NCBI RefSeq assembly: GCF_021869535.1
Contig: NW_026262581.1
Location: 77,529,955-77,593,954 of the forward strand
From: Mytilus californianus
Lineage: Eukaryota; Mollusca; Bivalvia; Mytilida; Mytilidae
Direction of reading: 5' to 3'
DNA: 64,000 bases
The translations under genes and the position numbers were made by a program. Shown here piece by piece: positions 12,901 through 22,521 of the stretch. The stretch's first letter is position 1. Every line of letters starts with the position of its first letter. The notes below the pieces were generated by a model. The model was not told where the DNA came from. It worked only from the letters and a program-made list of their open reading frames with translations, and ran no database searches.

Positions 12901-15900
12901 AAAGGATACCACAGATACAGTTAAGGTCTGTTTCTATGAAGGAGACCACAAATACAGTTAAGGTCTGCTTCACTCCTCTATAAAGGATACCACAGATACA
13001 GTTAAGGTCTGCTTCACTCCTCTATAAAGGATACTACAAATATAGTTAAGGTCTGCTTCACTCCTCTATAAAGGATACCACAAATATAGTTAAGGTCTGC
13101 TTCACTCCTCTATAAAGGATACCACAGATACAGTTAAGGTCTGTTTTTATAAAGGATACCACAAATACAGTTAAGGTCTGCTTCACTCCTCTATAAAGGA
13201 TACCACAAATACAGTTTAGGTCTGCTTCACTCCTCTACAAAGGATACCACAGATACAGTTAAGGTCTGCTTCACTCCTCTATAAAGGATACCACAGATAC
13301 AGTTAAGGTCTGCTTCACTCCTCTATAAAGGATAACACAAAATACAGTTAAGGTCTGTTTTTATAAAGGAGACCACAAATACAGTTAAGGTCTGCTTCAC
13401 TCCTCTATAAAGGATACCACAGATACAGTTAAGGTCTGCTTCACTCCTCTATAAATAATACCACAGATACAGTTAAAGACCAAACAGCCTATTGTTGATG
13501 CGCATCAACTAACGCAACTTGGTAGTGACATAAAAGCTCTATGACGTTGTTTCTAGCCACGAAAAAAAACGTCAAATTATAACGTCCTATTTCGTGTTTT
13601 TCACGGATTCCAACATGATGTACGCTTAAAACTACGTCTTCCAAGAAAAGTGGAATTAAGCGTCGCGCAGATACCTAGTGGAAATTAAACACAAATGGAC
13701 ACAAAAGATACTACATTATCTGTAACCTCCGTTTTAATAAAAATAATAATAAAAATATAAATGTTGAACTCGGCTTTTTGCATTTGAGCCAATCTGCATT
13801 TCACTTTTTTTCTTTCACTTGCGCCGACTTTGTCTTTCATTTGCGCGGGTTCATTGTGTACAGGTAAATTATAGGTGAGAGTTATTTTTTTATTTATCAT
13901 ATAAACCTCTTCCGTTAGCCAGTTGTACATATGTTATGAATTGTCAATTACAAGATGTATATAACTGTTGTCCCCTGCTCACAAAGAGGAGGTGGGAGTA
14001 GAATTTCGAGCAGGATAAGTCAATTTAAAAGATATTTGTGCACTCTGTTTACATCCACTAAAATCACGGAGTAAAATTCTATTTACAGCATTTCAAAGCA
14101 CCACAATAAAATCCATAAAAATGTAATACTAGTACAATGAATTATTATCTTGTCGAGAATTTATATGCCACACATCTGATATATTCCTTTCTTGTCATTT
14201 CATCTTTTCTATACTTGTTGTACTTGCCAACAACGAAGTCCATCTTTTCTTTCTCGTGTCAAAACGAAGTTCTCGAACAATATAACCAAAAGTATCTTAA
14301 ACATAAGGGAACACTGTTTATATCCATATATTGCCATGCAATATACATTCTAGGTTTACTACATGTACATGTATTTACTCGTATAGCAAATATAGTATCG
14401 GGGCTGTTGATAAAAAAAATAAAATTGGCGCCAATGAAAGAATCAAATTGGCGCAAATTAAAGATCGAAATTTTTTTTAAATTGGCGCAAATCTCGTACT
14501 CCCGTGTAACTTTACACTGGTAAATTTATATGACTAACGCTTAGAATTCTAACAATATGTGATTTTCAAAATTGAGTTTTCAGAAGGTTAGGCTGATAAA
14601 CAATACTTTCTAGAAGTTTCGATATACTGGCAACATATGCATGTTGAGATTAACTTATATCTTTAAGATTCTCGTAAAATAATGGTGATCTTGCAATGAA
14701 GTTAAATTTTATCTATACTGCTTAATGACAAAATCTTTTAGTAAAAATAAAAATGATAAAAGTTCATTGTCGGCAATCTATACATACCTTGTCTTTGTTT
14801 TAATTCCCAAAATGAGCTACTTATAGATTCATAATATTTCATCCTGTTTTGAGAAATACTTTATAGTTTTCAATGGAAAATTATTTCGTATATTCTAAAT
14901 CAATTTTTGCTTTAAAAACTTATTTGTAGTTTGTATTTACTGTCTCATTTATTCAAAACACGTGAGGTAGTAATAACGGGGATAGTATTTTATGATAGGT
15001 TAAATGGATGTAAAACGTTTTATAAAGGATCAAAAACTTTAATTCATATATTATACCTATAATTTTAATTTTCTTATATTTTAAATATTCAGAAATAATG
15101 AATCCACAAACTAGATGGAATAGTTTGTATACGTTCGTCTTAGTCGGGATACATAATGGTATAAAGAAGTCCGTCCGTGCTAATGTGTGTCCGTCTGTCA
15201 ACAGTAGCGAAAGAGTGCGCTAGGGCAAATTCTGAAATTGACACGACAAAAAACCCCACACACCTAGTTTAATATAGTCAAATAGTCTGTAAGTTAACCA
15301 GTGTCAACTTTCATTTCTCTTTTTATTTTCAATGATTTTGCTAATGAGAGGGAGAGGACAAAAATAGACATTCCTTTCTAAAGCGTCGTAAAAGGTTATT
15401 TCGAACAATTTTTCATTCCGACGGATGGTGCTTCTGAAGGTTAATTTTGTGCGGCAACAACATCATGAGATCAGATACTGATACATACATGTGATCTCTT
15501 TTGTTAACGGATAATAAAGTAGGTTAATATAGTTGTTATTTTTGATTCTTGAAAATTTAGATGTGGGTTTCAAACGTCCAATTTGCAATTTTTTTCAAAT
15601 AGTACGCTAGCAAGGAAAACTTGTACTATGACGTCAGATTCAATGTTCTGAAGAAAGACAACTCTTTTTTTCAAAACGAACGAGAAAAAAACATGAAAAT
15701 TAATCATAACTTTTTTGAAAGGTCAGTGACATATACATTTTTTTGCATTATTTTGAAGAGTACACATGGCACTTTCCTTCTTGAAATTTTTATGAAAAAA
15801 TCACTGGTAGATATTTTTTAATACTTGAAACGTTTTTCATTCTTGCGTTTTATTTTTGGCGGGAATGAAATAAATCATATATTTTAAGATCCAAACAATA

Positions 15901-18469
15901 AGAGTCTTAAACTCTTGAACCTGTGGTTGATAGACACAAATCTATTGTTTAACATGAAACAAGAATTATGCTTGTAGGTTTGATATAATGGGATTTTTTG
16001 AGAGTTTAAATAACAAGCAAATATCATGTTAATATTCGGGAAAACACGAAACTGAGGTTGCGATAGTGACAAAACTAAGTCGGTGACCCCCAATTTTTTT
16101 TTTCATATTTTGTTCCTCAAATCATGAAATACCTTCACATAAAATTTCAAGGAAAAATCACTGGTAGAACTGAATAGGCTGTTTGGTCTTTAAGCTCTGC
16201 TTCACTCCTCTATAAAGGATACCACAAATACAGTTAAGGTCTGTTTTTATAAAGGATACCACAGATACAGTTAAGGTCTGCTTCACTCCTCTATAAAGGA
16301 TACCACAAATACAGTTAAGGTCTGCTTCACTTCTCTATAAAGGATACCACAGATACAGTTAAGGTCTGCTTCACTCCTCTATAAAGGATACCATAAATAC
16401 AGTTAAGGTCTGCTTAACTTCTCTATAAAGGATACCACAAATACAGTTAAGGTCTGCTTCACATCTCTATAAAGGATACCACAAATACAGTTAAGGTCTG
16501 CTTCACTTCTCTATAAAGGATACCACAAATACAGTTAAGGTCTGCTTCACATCTCTATAAAGGATACCACAAATACAGTTAAGGTTTGCTTCACTCCTCT
16601 ATAAAGGATACCACAGATACAGTAAAGGTCTGCTTCACTCCTCTATAAAGGATACCACAGATACAGTTAAGGTCTGCTTCACTTCTCTATAAAGGATACC
16701 ACAAATACAGTTAAGGTCTGCTTCACATCTCTATAAAGGATACCACAAATACAGTTAAGGTTTGCTTCACTCCTCTATAAAGGATACCACAAATACAGTT
16801 AAGGTCTGCTTCACTCCTCTATAAAGGATACCACAAATACAGTTAAGGTCTGCTTCACTCCTCTATAAAGGATACCACAGATACAGTTAAGGTCTGCTTC
16901 ACTCCTCTACAAAGGATACCACAGATACAGTTAAGGTCTGCTTCACATCTCTATAAAGGATACCACAAATACAGTTAAGGTCTGCTTCACTCCTCTATAA
17001 AGGATACCACAGATACAGTTAAGGTCTGCTTCACATCTCTATAAAGGATACCACAAATACAGTTAAGGTCTGCTTCACATCTCTATAAAGGATACCACAA
17101 ATACAGTTAAGGTTTGCTTCACTCCTCTATAAAGGATACCACAGATACAGTTAATGTCTGCTTCACTCCTCTATAAAGGATACCACAAATACAGTTTAGG
17201 TCTGCTTCACTCCTCTATAAAGGATACCACAGATACAGTTAAGGTCTGCTTCACTCCTCTATAAAGGATACCACAGATACAGTAAAGGTCTGCTTCACTC
17301 CTCTATAAAGGATACCACAATTTCAGTTAAGGTCTGTTTTTATAAAGGATACCACAGATACAGTTAAGGTCTGCTTCACTCCTATAAAGGATACCACAGA
17401 TACAGTTAAGGTCTGCTTCACTCCTCTATAAAGTATACCACAGATACAGTTAAGGTCTGTTTTTATAAAGGATACCACAAATACAGTTAAGGTCTGTTTT
17501 TATAAAGGATACCACAAATACAGTTAAGGTCTGCTTCACTCCTCTATAAAGGATACCACAAATACAGTTAAGGTCTGCTTCACTCCTCTATAAAGGATAC
17601 CACAGATACAGTTAAGGTCTGTTTTTATAAAGGATACCACAAATACAGTTAAGGTCTGCTTCACTCCTCTATAAAGGATACCACAAATACAGTTAAGGTC
17701 TGCTTCACTCCTCTACAAAGGATACCACAGATACAGTTAATGTCTGCTTCACTCCTCTATAAAGGATACCACAGATACAGTTAAGGTCTGCTTCACTTCT
17801 CTATAAAGGATACCACAGATACAGTTAAGGTCTGTTTTTATAAAGGATACCACAAATACAGTTAAGGTCTGCTTCACATCTCTATAAAGGAGACCACAGA
17901 TACAGTTAAGGTCTGCTTCACTCCTCTATAAAGGATACCACAGATACAGTTAAGGTCTGCTTCACTCCTCTATAAAGTATACCACAAATACAGTTAAGGT
18001 CTGCTTCACATCTCTATAAAGGATACCACAGATACAGTTAAGGTCTGCTTCACTCCTCTATAAAGGATACCACAAATACAGTTAAGGTCTGCTTTTCGCC
18101 TCTACTTACACCCAGCAATCATTGTTAAATTGAGATTTAAACTTGGCAAAAAAGAGAGAACTTTAATATTCATATTGTGAACTTTCCATATTTGTGTGAG
18201 AAAAACTCTTGCAGTATATGATTATTCCAGGCAACACTTTTCTTCACTACTTTTTAATTAGGTCTTTCCACTTTTCTGTGGAAAGACCTATTGTTTTTGT
18301 TTTTTTTTAACTTAAAAAATAGATAAGGTTTTTTTTGTCTTAACTATTTCATCATTTTATAAGTGTTCATAGTAATGTCTAGTCTGTCCAATAGATTTGA
18401 AAAAATGTATATTTCTGTTCCAGGCTGACTCACCAGATGTCAGAATTGAACTACATGGATAAAGGCTGA
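717..18469 (+). CDS. TBK1: TBK1/IKK-epsilon-like protein kinase, C-terminal part (8 exons, 5' end outside window)
   Basis: Eight exons join without a phase conflict: 717-921, 1949-2073, 2484-2600, 5104-5202, 5615-5714, 8803-8960, 11795-11866 and 18424-18469. All introns are GT-AG. They give 306 residues plus a TGA stop. I identify it from the third and fourth exons. The run FKENRQNRSLDHITEQLHMF aligns without gaps with the helix in the TBK1 scaffold-dimerisation domain (FKxxxxxRxLxxxxEQxHxF in my recollection of the human protein). The following helix, ending KCHKN...F.KFNEW, matches the TBK1 segment ending in EEW. The last exons encode a short coiled coil, as in the TBK1 tail that binds adaptors such as TANK. 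TBK1 phosphorylates IRF3-type factors and adaptors downstream of STING in the cytosol. The N-terminal kinase and ubiquitin-like domains are not in the window, so kinase activity cannot be judged. Distinguishing TBK1 from IKK-epsilon is not possible here. Confidence 0.78.
1358..1814. mobile_element. MITE with 15-bp perfect terminal inverted repeats
   Basis: The left end GAGGGTGGTAAAGGG (1358-1372) and right end CCCTTTACCACCCTC (1800-1814) are exact reverse complements. TGTTAT flanks both sides (1352-1357, 1815-1820). Taking ends one base shorter gives CTGTTATG/CTGTTATA, a 7-of-8 match, so a hAT-type 8-bp duplication is possible. The interior has many copies of CGTGCAACGTG and TTCAACGTG motifs in both orientations, typical of subterminal transposase-binding repeats. 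No transposase is present. Confidence 0.8.
1949..2073 (+). CDS. TBK1: TBK1-like gene, second exon in window
   Basis: The acceptor is TCCAACAG and the donor is GTAGGA at 2074, a non-consensus but usable site. The exon starts in phase 0 with LKSYLDRTVQDLFNIEKDEL and ends two bases into a codon (Cys once joined). It corresponds to the loop-helix region of the scaffold-dimerisation domain. Confidence 0.72.
2484..2600 (+). CDS. TBK1: TBK1-like gene, third exon in window (most diagnostic)
   Basis: The acceptor is TTTTTCTAG and the donor is GTAAGA at 2601. The exon carries VEMMIDTLKKIVHNFKENRQ followed by NRSLDHITEQLHMFRK. The spacing of Phe-Lys, Arg, Leu, Glu-Gln, His and Phe is that of TBK1. This exon carries the strongest homology signal of the gene. 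Confidence 0.8.
3445..4124. mobile_element. MITE of 680 bp with about 28-bp terminal inverted repeats and 5-bp target duplication
   Basis: The left end starts CAGTCAGGGGCATTACTTAA and the right end is its reverse complement with one difference over the first 28 bases. Both ends are flanked by TTTAT (3440-3444, 4125-4129). Inside each end, motifs of the form ACTTATATAAGTAA and ACTTAAACAAGTAA repeat. No transposase frame is visible, and the superfamily is not clear from a 5-bp duplication. Confidence 0.75.
5104..5202 (+). CDS. TBK1: TBK1-like gene, fourth exon in window
   Basis: The acceptor is TTCTTCACAG and the donor is GTAAGT at 5203. The exon encodes NSLQEICVTTQSIIEKCHKN and then AQRQFDKFNEWY, one continuous helix ending in the conserved Glu-Trp. 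The phase is compatible with both neighbouring exons. Confidence 0.78.
5337..5450. repeat. 50-bp tandem duplication
   Basis: The unit begins GTTCTTCTCCAGCC at 5337, 5387 and (partial) 5437, a period of 50. It lies just inside the intron after the fourth exon. The open frames covering it on both strands are artefacts of the repeat. Confidence 0.75.
5615..5714 (+). CDS. TBK1: TBK1-like gene, fifth exon in window
   Basis: The acceptor is TTATTTGTAG and the donor is GTTTGT at 5715. The exon ends in phase 0. It encodes SAVEMRCSTNSIEKDLLQIE followed by MSHQKPFVEKLRK, a predicted helix at the end of the dimerisation domain. Confidence 0.74.
5765..5805. repeat. TA/CATA microsatellite
   Basis: A run of alternating ATAC/ATAT units lies shortly after the fifth exon's donor. 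It is a simple sequence with no further structure. Confidence 0.7.
6160..6763 (-). pseudogene. LINE reverse transcriptase relic
   Basis: Read on the reverse strand from about 6763 downwards, the sequence gives CAFIDFAKAFDDV, later LWQKLATNNMNDKILKIIMN, then a stretch ending SLFLFSIYINDVV. This is followed by LLYADITVLLQSQ and VKEYNYFGLRAS. These are the finger/palm motifs of non-LTR reverse transcriptases: F.DF.KAFD.V, LSP.LFS.YIND, YADD.VLL and YLG. The catalytic YADD reads YADI, and stops and frameshifts interrupt the frame, so it is inactive. It is antisense to the host gene in the intron after exon five. The endonuclease and 5' part are not seen. Confidence 0.75.
7536..7678 (+). mobile_element. 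3' tail of a dispersed retroelement
   Basis: This stretch ('gcttgctgtttggtgtgagc' through 'ggagagttgtctcattggca' to 'accacatcttcttcttata') also occurs on the + strand at 23245-23385 and reversed at 31855-32010. The repeated fixed 3' end with variable 5' extent suggests retrotransposon 3' tails. The motif is one I recall as very common in mussel sequence. Confidence 0.65.
8004..8452. mobile_element. Pearl/HINE-like element, GGGCCCC family, two 169-bp core units
   Basis: The left end GGGCCCCG is mirrored by CGGGGCCC near 8431. After that comes a compact right hairpin GAGATGG-CTC-CCATCTC. The core repeats from 'attgtgtccgctctatatct' at 8063 and 8232, a 169-bp period, and each unit includes 'aggtcaaaggtcaaggtcaa'. 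It has no coding capacity. Confidence 0.65.
8803..8960 (+). CDS. TBK1: TBK1-like gene, sixth exon in window
   Basis: The acceptor is TTATTTTTTCAG and the donor is GTATGA at 8961. It begins TSDDVVQSLTDIKCALKNHG and ends SSPKEFVLQLNN plus a split Gly codon. The middle is Ser-rich and low in helix propensity, as expected for the linker between the dimerisation domain and the C-terminal coiled coil. Confidence 0.72.
9151..9356. mobile_element. TA-flanked MITE, copy 1
   Basis: The ends CTCTAAATTCAGAAATTATT and its near reverse complement (ending CTGAAATTACAG) are flanked by TA. The interior alternates 'attattgcga' and 'aatgcgag' blocks. A second copy with better-preserved ends lies at 45175-45381. 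The TA duplication suggests a Tc1/mariner-type mobiliser. Confidence 0.75.
9405..10125. repeat. 59-bp minisatellite, 12 units
   Basis: 'caccaaaataagtctaagaa' recurs at 9421, 9481 and then every 59 bases to 10071. Units differ by a few substitutions (for example CATT/GTCAGAGAGAA variants), and several neighbours share the same variants, indicating recent local duplication. It is intronic. Confidence 0.9.
10170..10790 (+). mobile_element. Pearl/HINE-like element, GTCTCGCC family variant, about 165-bp core units
   Basis: Repeated blocks 'ttaggtcagtttaag..gaac', 'tggtatgcagttgtat', 'gcacatctcatttc', 'gagattattggcc' and 'cattgactttgaaa' occur about three times. The element ends in 'ctagacatatctctgtgtca'. 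It matches the elements at 32845-33655 and 54201-54778. Confidence 0.65.
10847..10996. repeat. Perfect 64-bp inverted repeat with 22-bp loop
   Basis: Positions 10847-10910 and 10933-10996 are exact reverse complements over all 64 bases, separated by a 22-base spacer (10911-10932). The arms contain GGCCTGGGCC, unusually GC-rich for the region. Transcription of the host intron would give a 64-bp RNA duplex. No such perfect pairing occurs elsewhere in the window. It could be one end of a fold-back element or a recent inverted duplication. Confidence 0.95.
11795..11866 (+). CDS. TBK1: TBK1-like gene, seventh exon in window (C-terminal coiled coil)
   Basis: The acceptor is ATTTTTGTAG and the donor is GTAAGT at 11867. 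The exon encodes FEESNKLMEETQRAFSQNNK followed by MLT and a split Glu codon, an amphipathic helix similar in position to the adaptor-binding coiled coil of TBK1. Confidence 0.74.
11953..13472. repeat. 44/37-bp minisatellite array, left segment
   Basis: The 44-bp unit is 'tctgcttcactcctctataa' plus 'aggataccacagatacagtt' plus 'aagg'. A 37-bp variant replaces the CACTCC part with 'tctgtttttataaagg'. The two lengths are interspersed along about 1.5 kb. The array continues after the TTAA element at 16194. Confidence 0.92.
13473..16193. mobile_element. TTAA-flanked 2.7-kb non-autonomous element (piggyBac-like)
   Basis: The element spans 13477-16189. Its ends are AGACCAAACAGCCTATT and the exact reverse complement, and TTAA lies immediately outside both (13473-13476, 16190-16193). 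The array unit that it interrupts contains a single TTAA ('cagttaagg'), so the duplication of that site is explicit. TTAA duplication is the hallmark of piggyBac transposases. The interior is not repetitive. I find no transposase; the longest frame (128 codons at 14137) has no recognisable motif. Subterminal GCGCAAAT/ATTTGCGC motifs occur near 13790-13850 and 14426-14490 in opposite orientation. An alternative is an unrelated TTAA-targeting family. Confidence 0.82.
16194..18110. repeat. 44/37-bp minisatellite array, right segment
   Basis: This continues the array of 11953-13472, with the same 44- and 37-bp units plus a 'cacatctctataaa' variant that is frequent only on this side. It ends about 310 bp before the terminal exon of the TBK1-like gene. 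Confidence 0.92.
18259..18295. repeat. Hairpin AGGTCTTTCCAC...GTGGAAAGACCT
   Basis: A 12-bp perfect stem with a five-base loop is followed by poly-T. It looks like a solo left-terminal hairpin of the pearl/HINE type, without a recognisable body. Confidence 0.6.
18424..18469 (+). CDS. TBK1: TBK1-like gene, terminal exon with stop
   Basis: The acceptor is CTGTTCCAG. The exon encodes LTHQMSELNYMDKG and then TGA at 18467-18469. The preceding 6.5-kb intron is the one filled by the 44/37-bp array and the TTAA-flanked element. The 3' UTR follows directly. Confidence 0.74.
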
Positions 18470-19123
18470 GGATCTGTATCCATAGCAACCAAGGATATAT
18501 AAACATAAAATTGGTGACAAAAAATCAAAAGGCTATAGATAGTTCATTACACAATTAGTTTTCCATTTAAATGTACTTGGGAAATTAATTTTTGCATGTG
18601 CTTAAATTTCCATGATTAAAAACAAATTGTACTCATCATTGGAGAAGATTGTGATATTGTTGCATCAATGTATGGTAAGGATGGATAAATGTGAATTAAA
18701 TATAAATATGGTATCCTTTGTGAGTTCACTCACAGTTCCAGCTTATATGGTTGTATACTTAAATAGAAAGTATTGAAATCATCAATGTCTGAGATGGTTA
18801 ACTGGAATTAAATATGATGGTGTAGGATTTCCTTTAATATATAACAATATTTGACTTTTGTCTATATTCTGTGATAAGCCTTTGTATTTATATATGTACC
18901 GATGATGTAAATTAATTTCCTTGTTGATTGCTATCATGAAGAAAACTATTTTGTCTCAGATAAATAGATAATTTTTATGTTATTTTAAATGAATGACATA
19001 TACACTGCTGATTCTGTGCATTTTTGTAGTATCCTCGATTTTATTTATTTATTGTCTGTAAATATTATTCATGGCACTTTGCACAGACAGCAAAATTACT
19101 ACTTTTTCATAAACTGTTTTCTT

Positions 19124-19129
19124 AATAAA
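19124..19129 (+). terminator. Polyadenylation signal AATAAA of the TBK1-like gene
   Basis: A canonical AATAAA lies 655 bases after the stop in otherwise unremarkable AT-rich sequence with no repeat signature. The interval 18470-19140 therefore reads as a plausible 3' UTR. Confidence 0.6.
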
Positions 19130-19309
19130 ATAAGTAGTTTGCATATTCTAATGTGTGATGTGATGTGAGATGTGTGATGTGATGTGAGCAATTCCATCTT
19201 GATTGGAGTTCTGGATCAAGTAGAACATTTGACTTGTCTGGCAGTGTTTTGTCTTTGGCTCACAAAAAAATTATAAACAAGTGTGACATGTTTGCATGGT
19301 TATTATTTA

Positions 19310-20100
19310 GTTTTATTATATTATGTGTTTAAGTCTGTGTGTCTGTCTGTTAATCTGTCCCAAATTAGATTTGTTCTAAGATAGTTTACCATGAAATTAA
19401 AGTCACTTCAATATGAAAGTAAGTACACATGTTCATGATGATCTGAACTTTTTGAAATACAAGGAAATACCAAATTAGGGATTTTAAACAGATTTCACTG
19501 TTCACTGATCAGGTTTATATTTGACTAGGTTGGACTAAGTCAAAAACCAGCTAAAAGTATGATGATGTTAGGAGGTTAGGGAAAAGTGGGTACCTTATTT
19601 GTGAAATGAACTCCTTTTACAGTTATCAATCCAGATCCCTGAAACTTCACAGGAAGATTGCACATATTTTTGAAGTTGTCTACCTGCTATTATGGGATTG
19701 TTTGAGAAATTTTTCCATTTTTTTCCAACTTGGGAGTTTAGTCATTTTTCAGCAACATTTATGAAAGACTCTACCAGTTTTGTGTAATCAACTCCTCATA
19801 TTATTTCAACCTAGATCTTTTGATACCTCACATAATGATTACACATAAATTGAAGTTGTGCACCTGCTATTATGAAATTATTTCCATATTTGATCCCATT
19901 TTTCCAGCATTTTTTTTTCAAAAGATGATATTAATTTTTTTTTTATCAAGATCTTTGGAACTTCACAGAGAGTTTTCAAACCTATTGAGGCTGTGCACCT
20001 TCCATTATGGAGTTGTTATAAGATTTTCCCCCGTTTTAACATTTTTCCCCATAGATTTAAATGTTTAGGAAAGAATATTCTCCATTGTTAATGAAACAAA
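19310..20100. mobile_element. Degenerate tandem-core element downstream of the TBK1-like gene
   Basis: A 'gtctgtgtgtctgtctgtta' stretch is followed by about four decayed units of roughly 165 bp. These share 'ccagatccctgaaacttcac', 'gaagttgtctacctgctatt' and 'atgggattgttt'. The layout resembles the other pearl/HINE-like elements, but no clear terminal hairpins remain. Confidence 0.5.
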
Positions 20101-20583
20101 CTGTGGAACCCAGCCGTTAGAGTCTTTGATTCAATTTATAGATTTATGTAGTTTACCACAAGGTTGTGGTCATATCAACTTGCAACTTAGTACAAATGTT
20201 CCTTATGATGAAACAAATTGGGGTTTTTGTCCAGATTTCAGGGTTCACTACAATATTGTTTATATTGTTATCATTATAATATCAATTACTTAGATATTAT
20301 GGTATACTTCAGTTTTATTGGTTTTTTTTCAAATGCTTTAGCTAACAAGTATATGCTTTGTGGATAAGGATTGGGGTTGAAGATTAATTGTACTTTTAAT
20401 GATTTTCTCTTTAAGATGTCATGCCTGTTGCATGGGTCAAGTTTTTTTGACAAAAAAAAACAATATTTTAATAATAACTCAAACATATTCTTTAGTTGAT
20501 GGATTTTCATAACACTTAAAGATGATTAGGAAAGGTAATCAGAGGATCTCCTTAGTTTTAGTTTGGATGATTTTCACTTTTTT

Positions 20584-21241
20584 TAGCTCACCGGGGCCCA
20601 AAGGGCCCCATGTGAGCTTATGCCATCACTTGGCGTCCGTCGTCATCCGTCGTCTGTCGTCGTCGTCTGTCATCATAAACTATTTCAAAAATCTTCTCCT
20701 CTGAAACTACTGGGCCAAATACCTTCAAACTTTAACTAAATGTTCCTTAGGGTATATAGTTTATAAATTTTATCTAAAGTTTTGATCCATCGACAAACAT
20801 GGCCGCCATGGCTAAAAATAGAACATAGGGGTCAAATGCAGTTTTTGGCTTATATCTCAAAAACTAAAGCTTTTAGAGCAAATCTGACATGGGGTAATAT
20901 TGTTCAATTTGTCAAGATCTATCAGCTCTGAAATTTTCAGACGAATCGAACAACCCATTGTTGGGTTGCTGCCACCGAATTGGTAGTTTTAACATAATTT
21001 TGCAGTTTTTGTTATTATTTTGAATATTTTTATAGATATATATAAACTGTAAGCAGCAATAATGTTCAGCAAAGTAAGATCTTCAAAAAATTAATATGAC
21101 CATAATTGTCAATTGACCCCATTAAGGAGTTATTGCCCTTTAAAGACAATTTTACACAATTTGTTCATCAAGTTTGCTAACATTTAAAAATCTTCTCCTC
21201 TGAAATACAGGTGAGCGATTCAGGCTCTTGAGAGCCTCTTG
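20584..21241 (+). mobile_element. Pearl/HINE-like element, AGCTCACC family, copy 1
   Basis: The left hairpin is TAGCTCACC...GGTGAGCTTA-like, with an inner GGGGCCC-AAA-GGGCCCC stem (20584-20620). It is followed by a GTCGTC/CGTCCGTC stretch. The right end has 'acaggtgagcga' and the hairpin GGCTCT-TG-AGAGCC at 21222-21235. The body matches 54781-55830. It is non-coding. Confidence 0.75.
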
Positions 21242-21390
21242 TTCCTTCTAAATTTGCATGATTTAGTTAAACCAGAACAAAATAGATATAAGCATTTCTT
21301 GCACAAGCCTCGGTATGATTTGGAAAATTTCCTCTAACTTTCATAGATATAATAGCAGATTTATTCCTGTATTGCTATGAATCTCAGTTT

Positions 21391-22110
21391 ATGACCAAAC
21401 TCAGTAAAGACACGTCATTGTTACATTTGGTTGATACATTCAACAATACCTTCCGTTATCTAGATGATATTTTTTCGTTAAATAATCCAGAGTTCTCTAA
21501 ATATACTACCGAAATTTACCCAATGGAACTTACTTTAACTAAATCTAACATAAACAGCAGTAGTTGTCCTTTTCTGGATTTGGACATTTCAATCTCTAAA
21601 GGAAAACTCCATACGAAAATTTACGACAAAAGAGACGATTTTTCATTCCCTATTGTTAATTTTCCTTTTTTAGACGGCGATGTTCCTTTGGCTCCATCAT
21701 ACGGTGTATATATATCCCAACTCGTTCGTTATGCCCGTGTGTGTAGTGATGTCATAGATTTTAACGAACGTAATCAATGCATCACTGGTAAATTATTAAA
21801 TCAAGGATTTCGTTACCATAAATTACGTAAAACTTTTGCTAAGTTCTTTCATAGATACAAAGATTTGATTAGTAAATTTGGCTGTACTTGTAGAAAACTG
21901 ATTAAAAACGGTATTTCACATCCTAAATTTTACGGTTATATTGTACTTAAAGCGCAGAAATCACTATGTGATCCGTGTAAACTCATCGAACCTTTAAACA
22001 GGCTCATTAGTAAAGGTTATCTTACCAATGTTTTAATTAGATCTTTGAATATAGTTTACATTGGCACTAATATTGATTATGTCATCAGCAAATTAAAACA
22101 TAACTAAATT
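21391..22110 (+). pseudogene. Reverse transcriptase C-terminal fragment (YLDD)
   Basis: There is an uninterrupted 239-codon stretch beginning MTKLSKDTSLLHLVDTFNNT. The frame extends upstream to about 21353 with ADLFLYCYESQF, which is RT motif-B-like. It carries the catalytic motif RYLDDIFSLNN, then SCPFLDLDISI, GKLHTKIYDKRDDFSFPIVN, SQLVRYARVC and FHRYKDLISKFG. These blocks are typical of an RT group common in bivalves and other invertebrates. The overall order (YLDD, then PFLD, then an LxTxxYxK motif) resembles Penelope-like elements, but I cannot assign the class firmly. The fingers and motif A are missing, so the copy is truncated even though it is open. Confidence 0.75.
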
Positions 22111-22521
22111 TGTATTTTTTTTTTAAGTGGGATGTATAAAGACACACCCACATTCGTTTAGATCTATAAAGAGGTTAAACTCCTAACTATCCTACTGTCT
22201 GTCGATACATTTTTTGGCATTGCACTAGTCATGTCTTCTTTGACTGTCCATGACGTTAAAATACTAAATCCCTGGGATGTGTTTTAGTTGATTTTAGTTT
22301 CTGATGCATGATTTTTTATTATTAATTGTTTTGGCTTTTAACTAGCTGTCAGTAACTGCGAGTACTATCAAATCGTACTTTCTTGTTTATTTGACCTGTT
22401 GATACTAATTGTATTGCTTTTTTGTTATTTAATGTTATTCAGGGTTATATCTGGTCTATATACCAGCTTTGATAAGTGTTTGGTATAACTATAAATTTTT
22501 ACTTCGTACTATGAACATCAA

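Noticed and set aside
14137..14523. 128-codon frame inside the TTAA element considered as a transposase
   Set aside because: It has no DDE-like or zinc-finger pattern, has a biased composition, and is too short for a piggyBac transposase.
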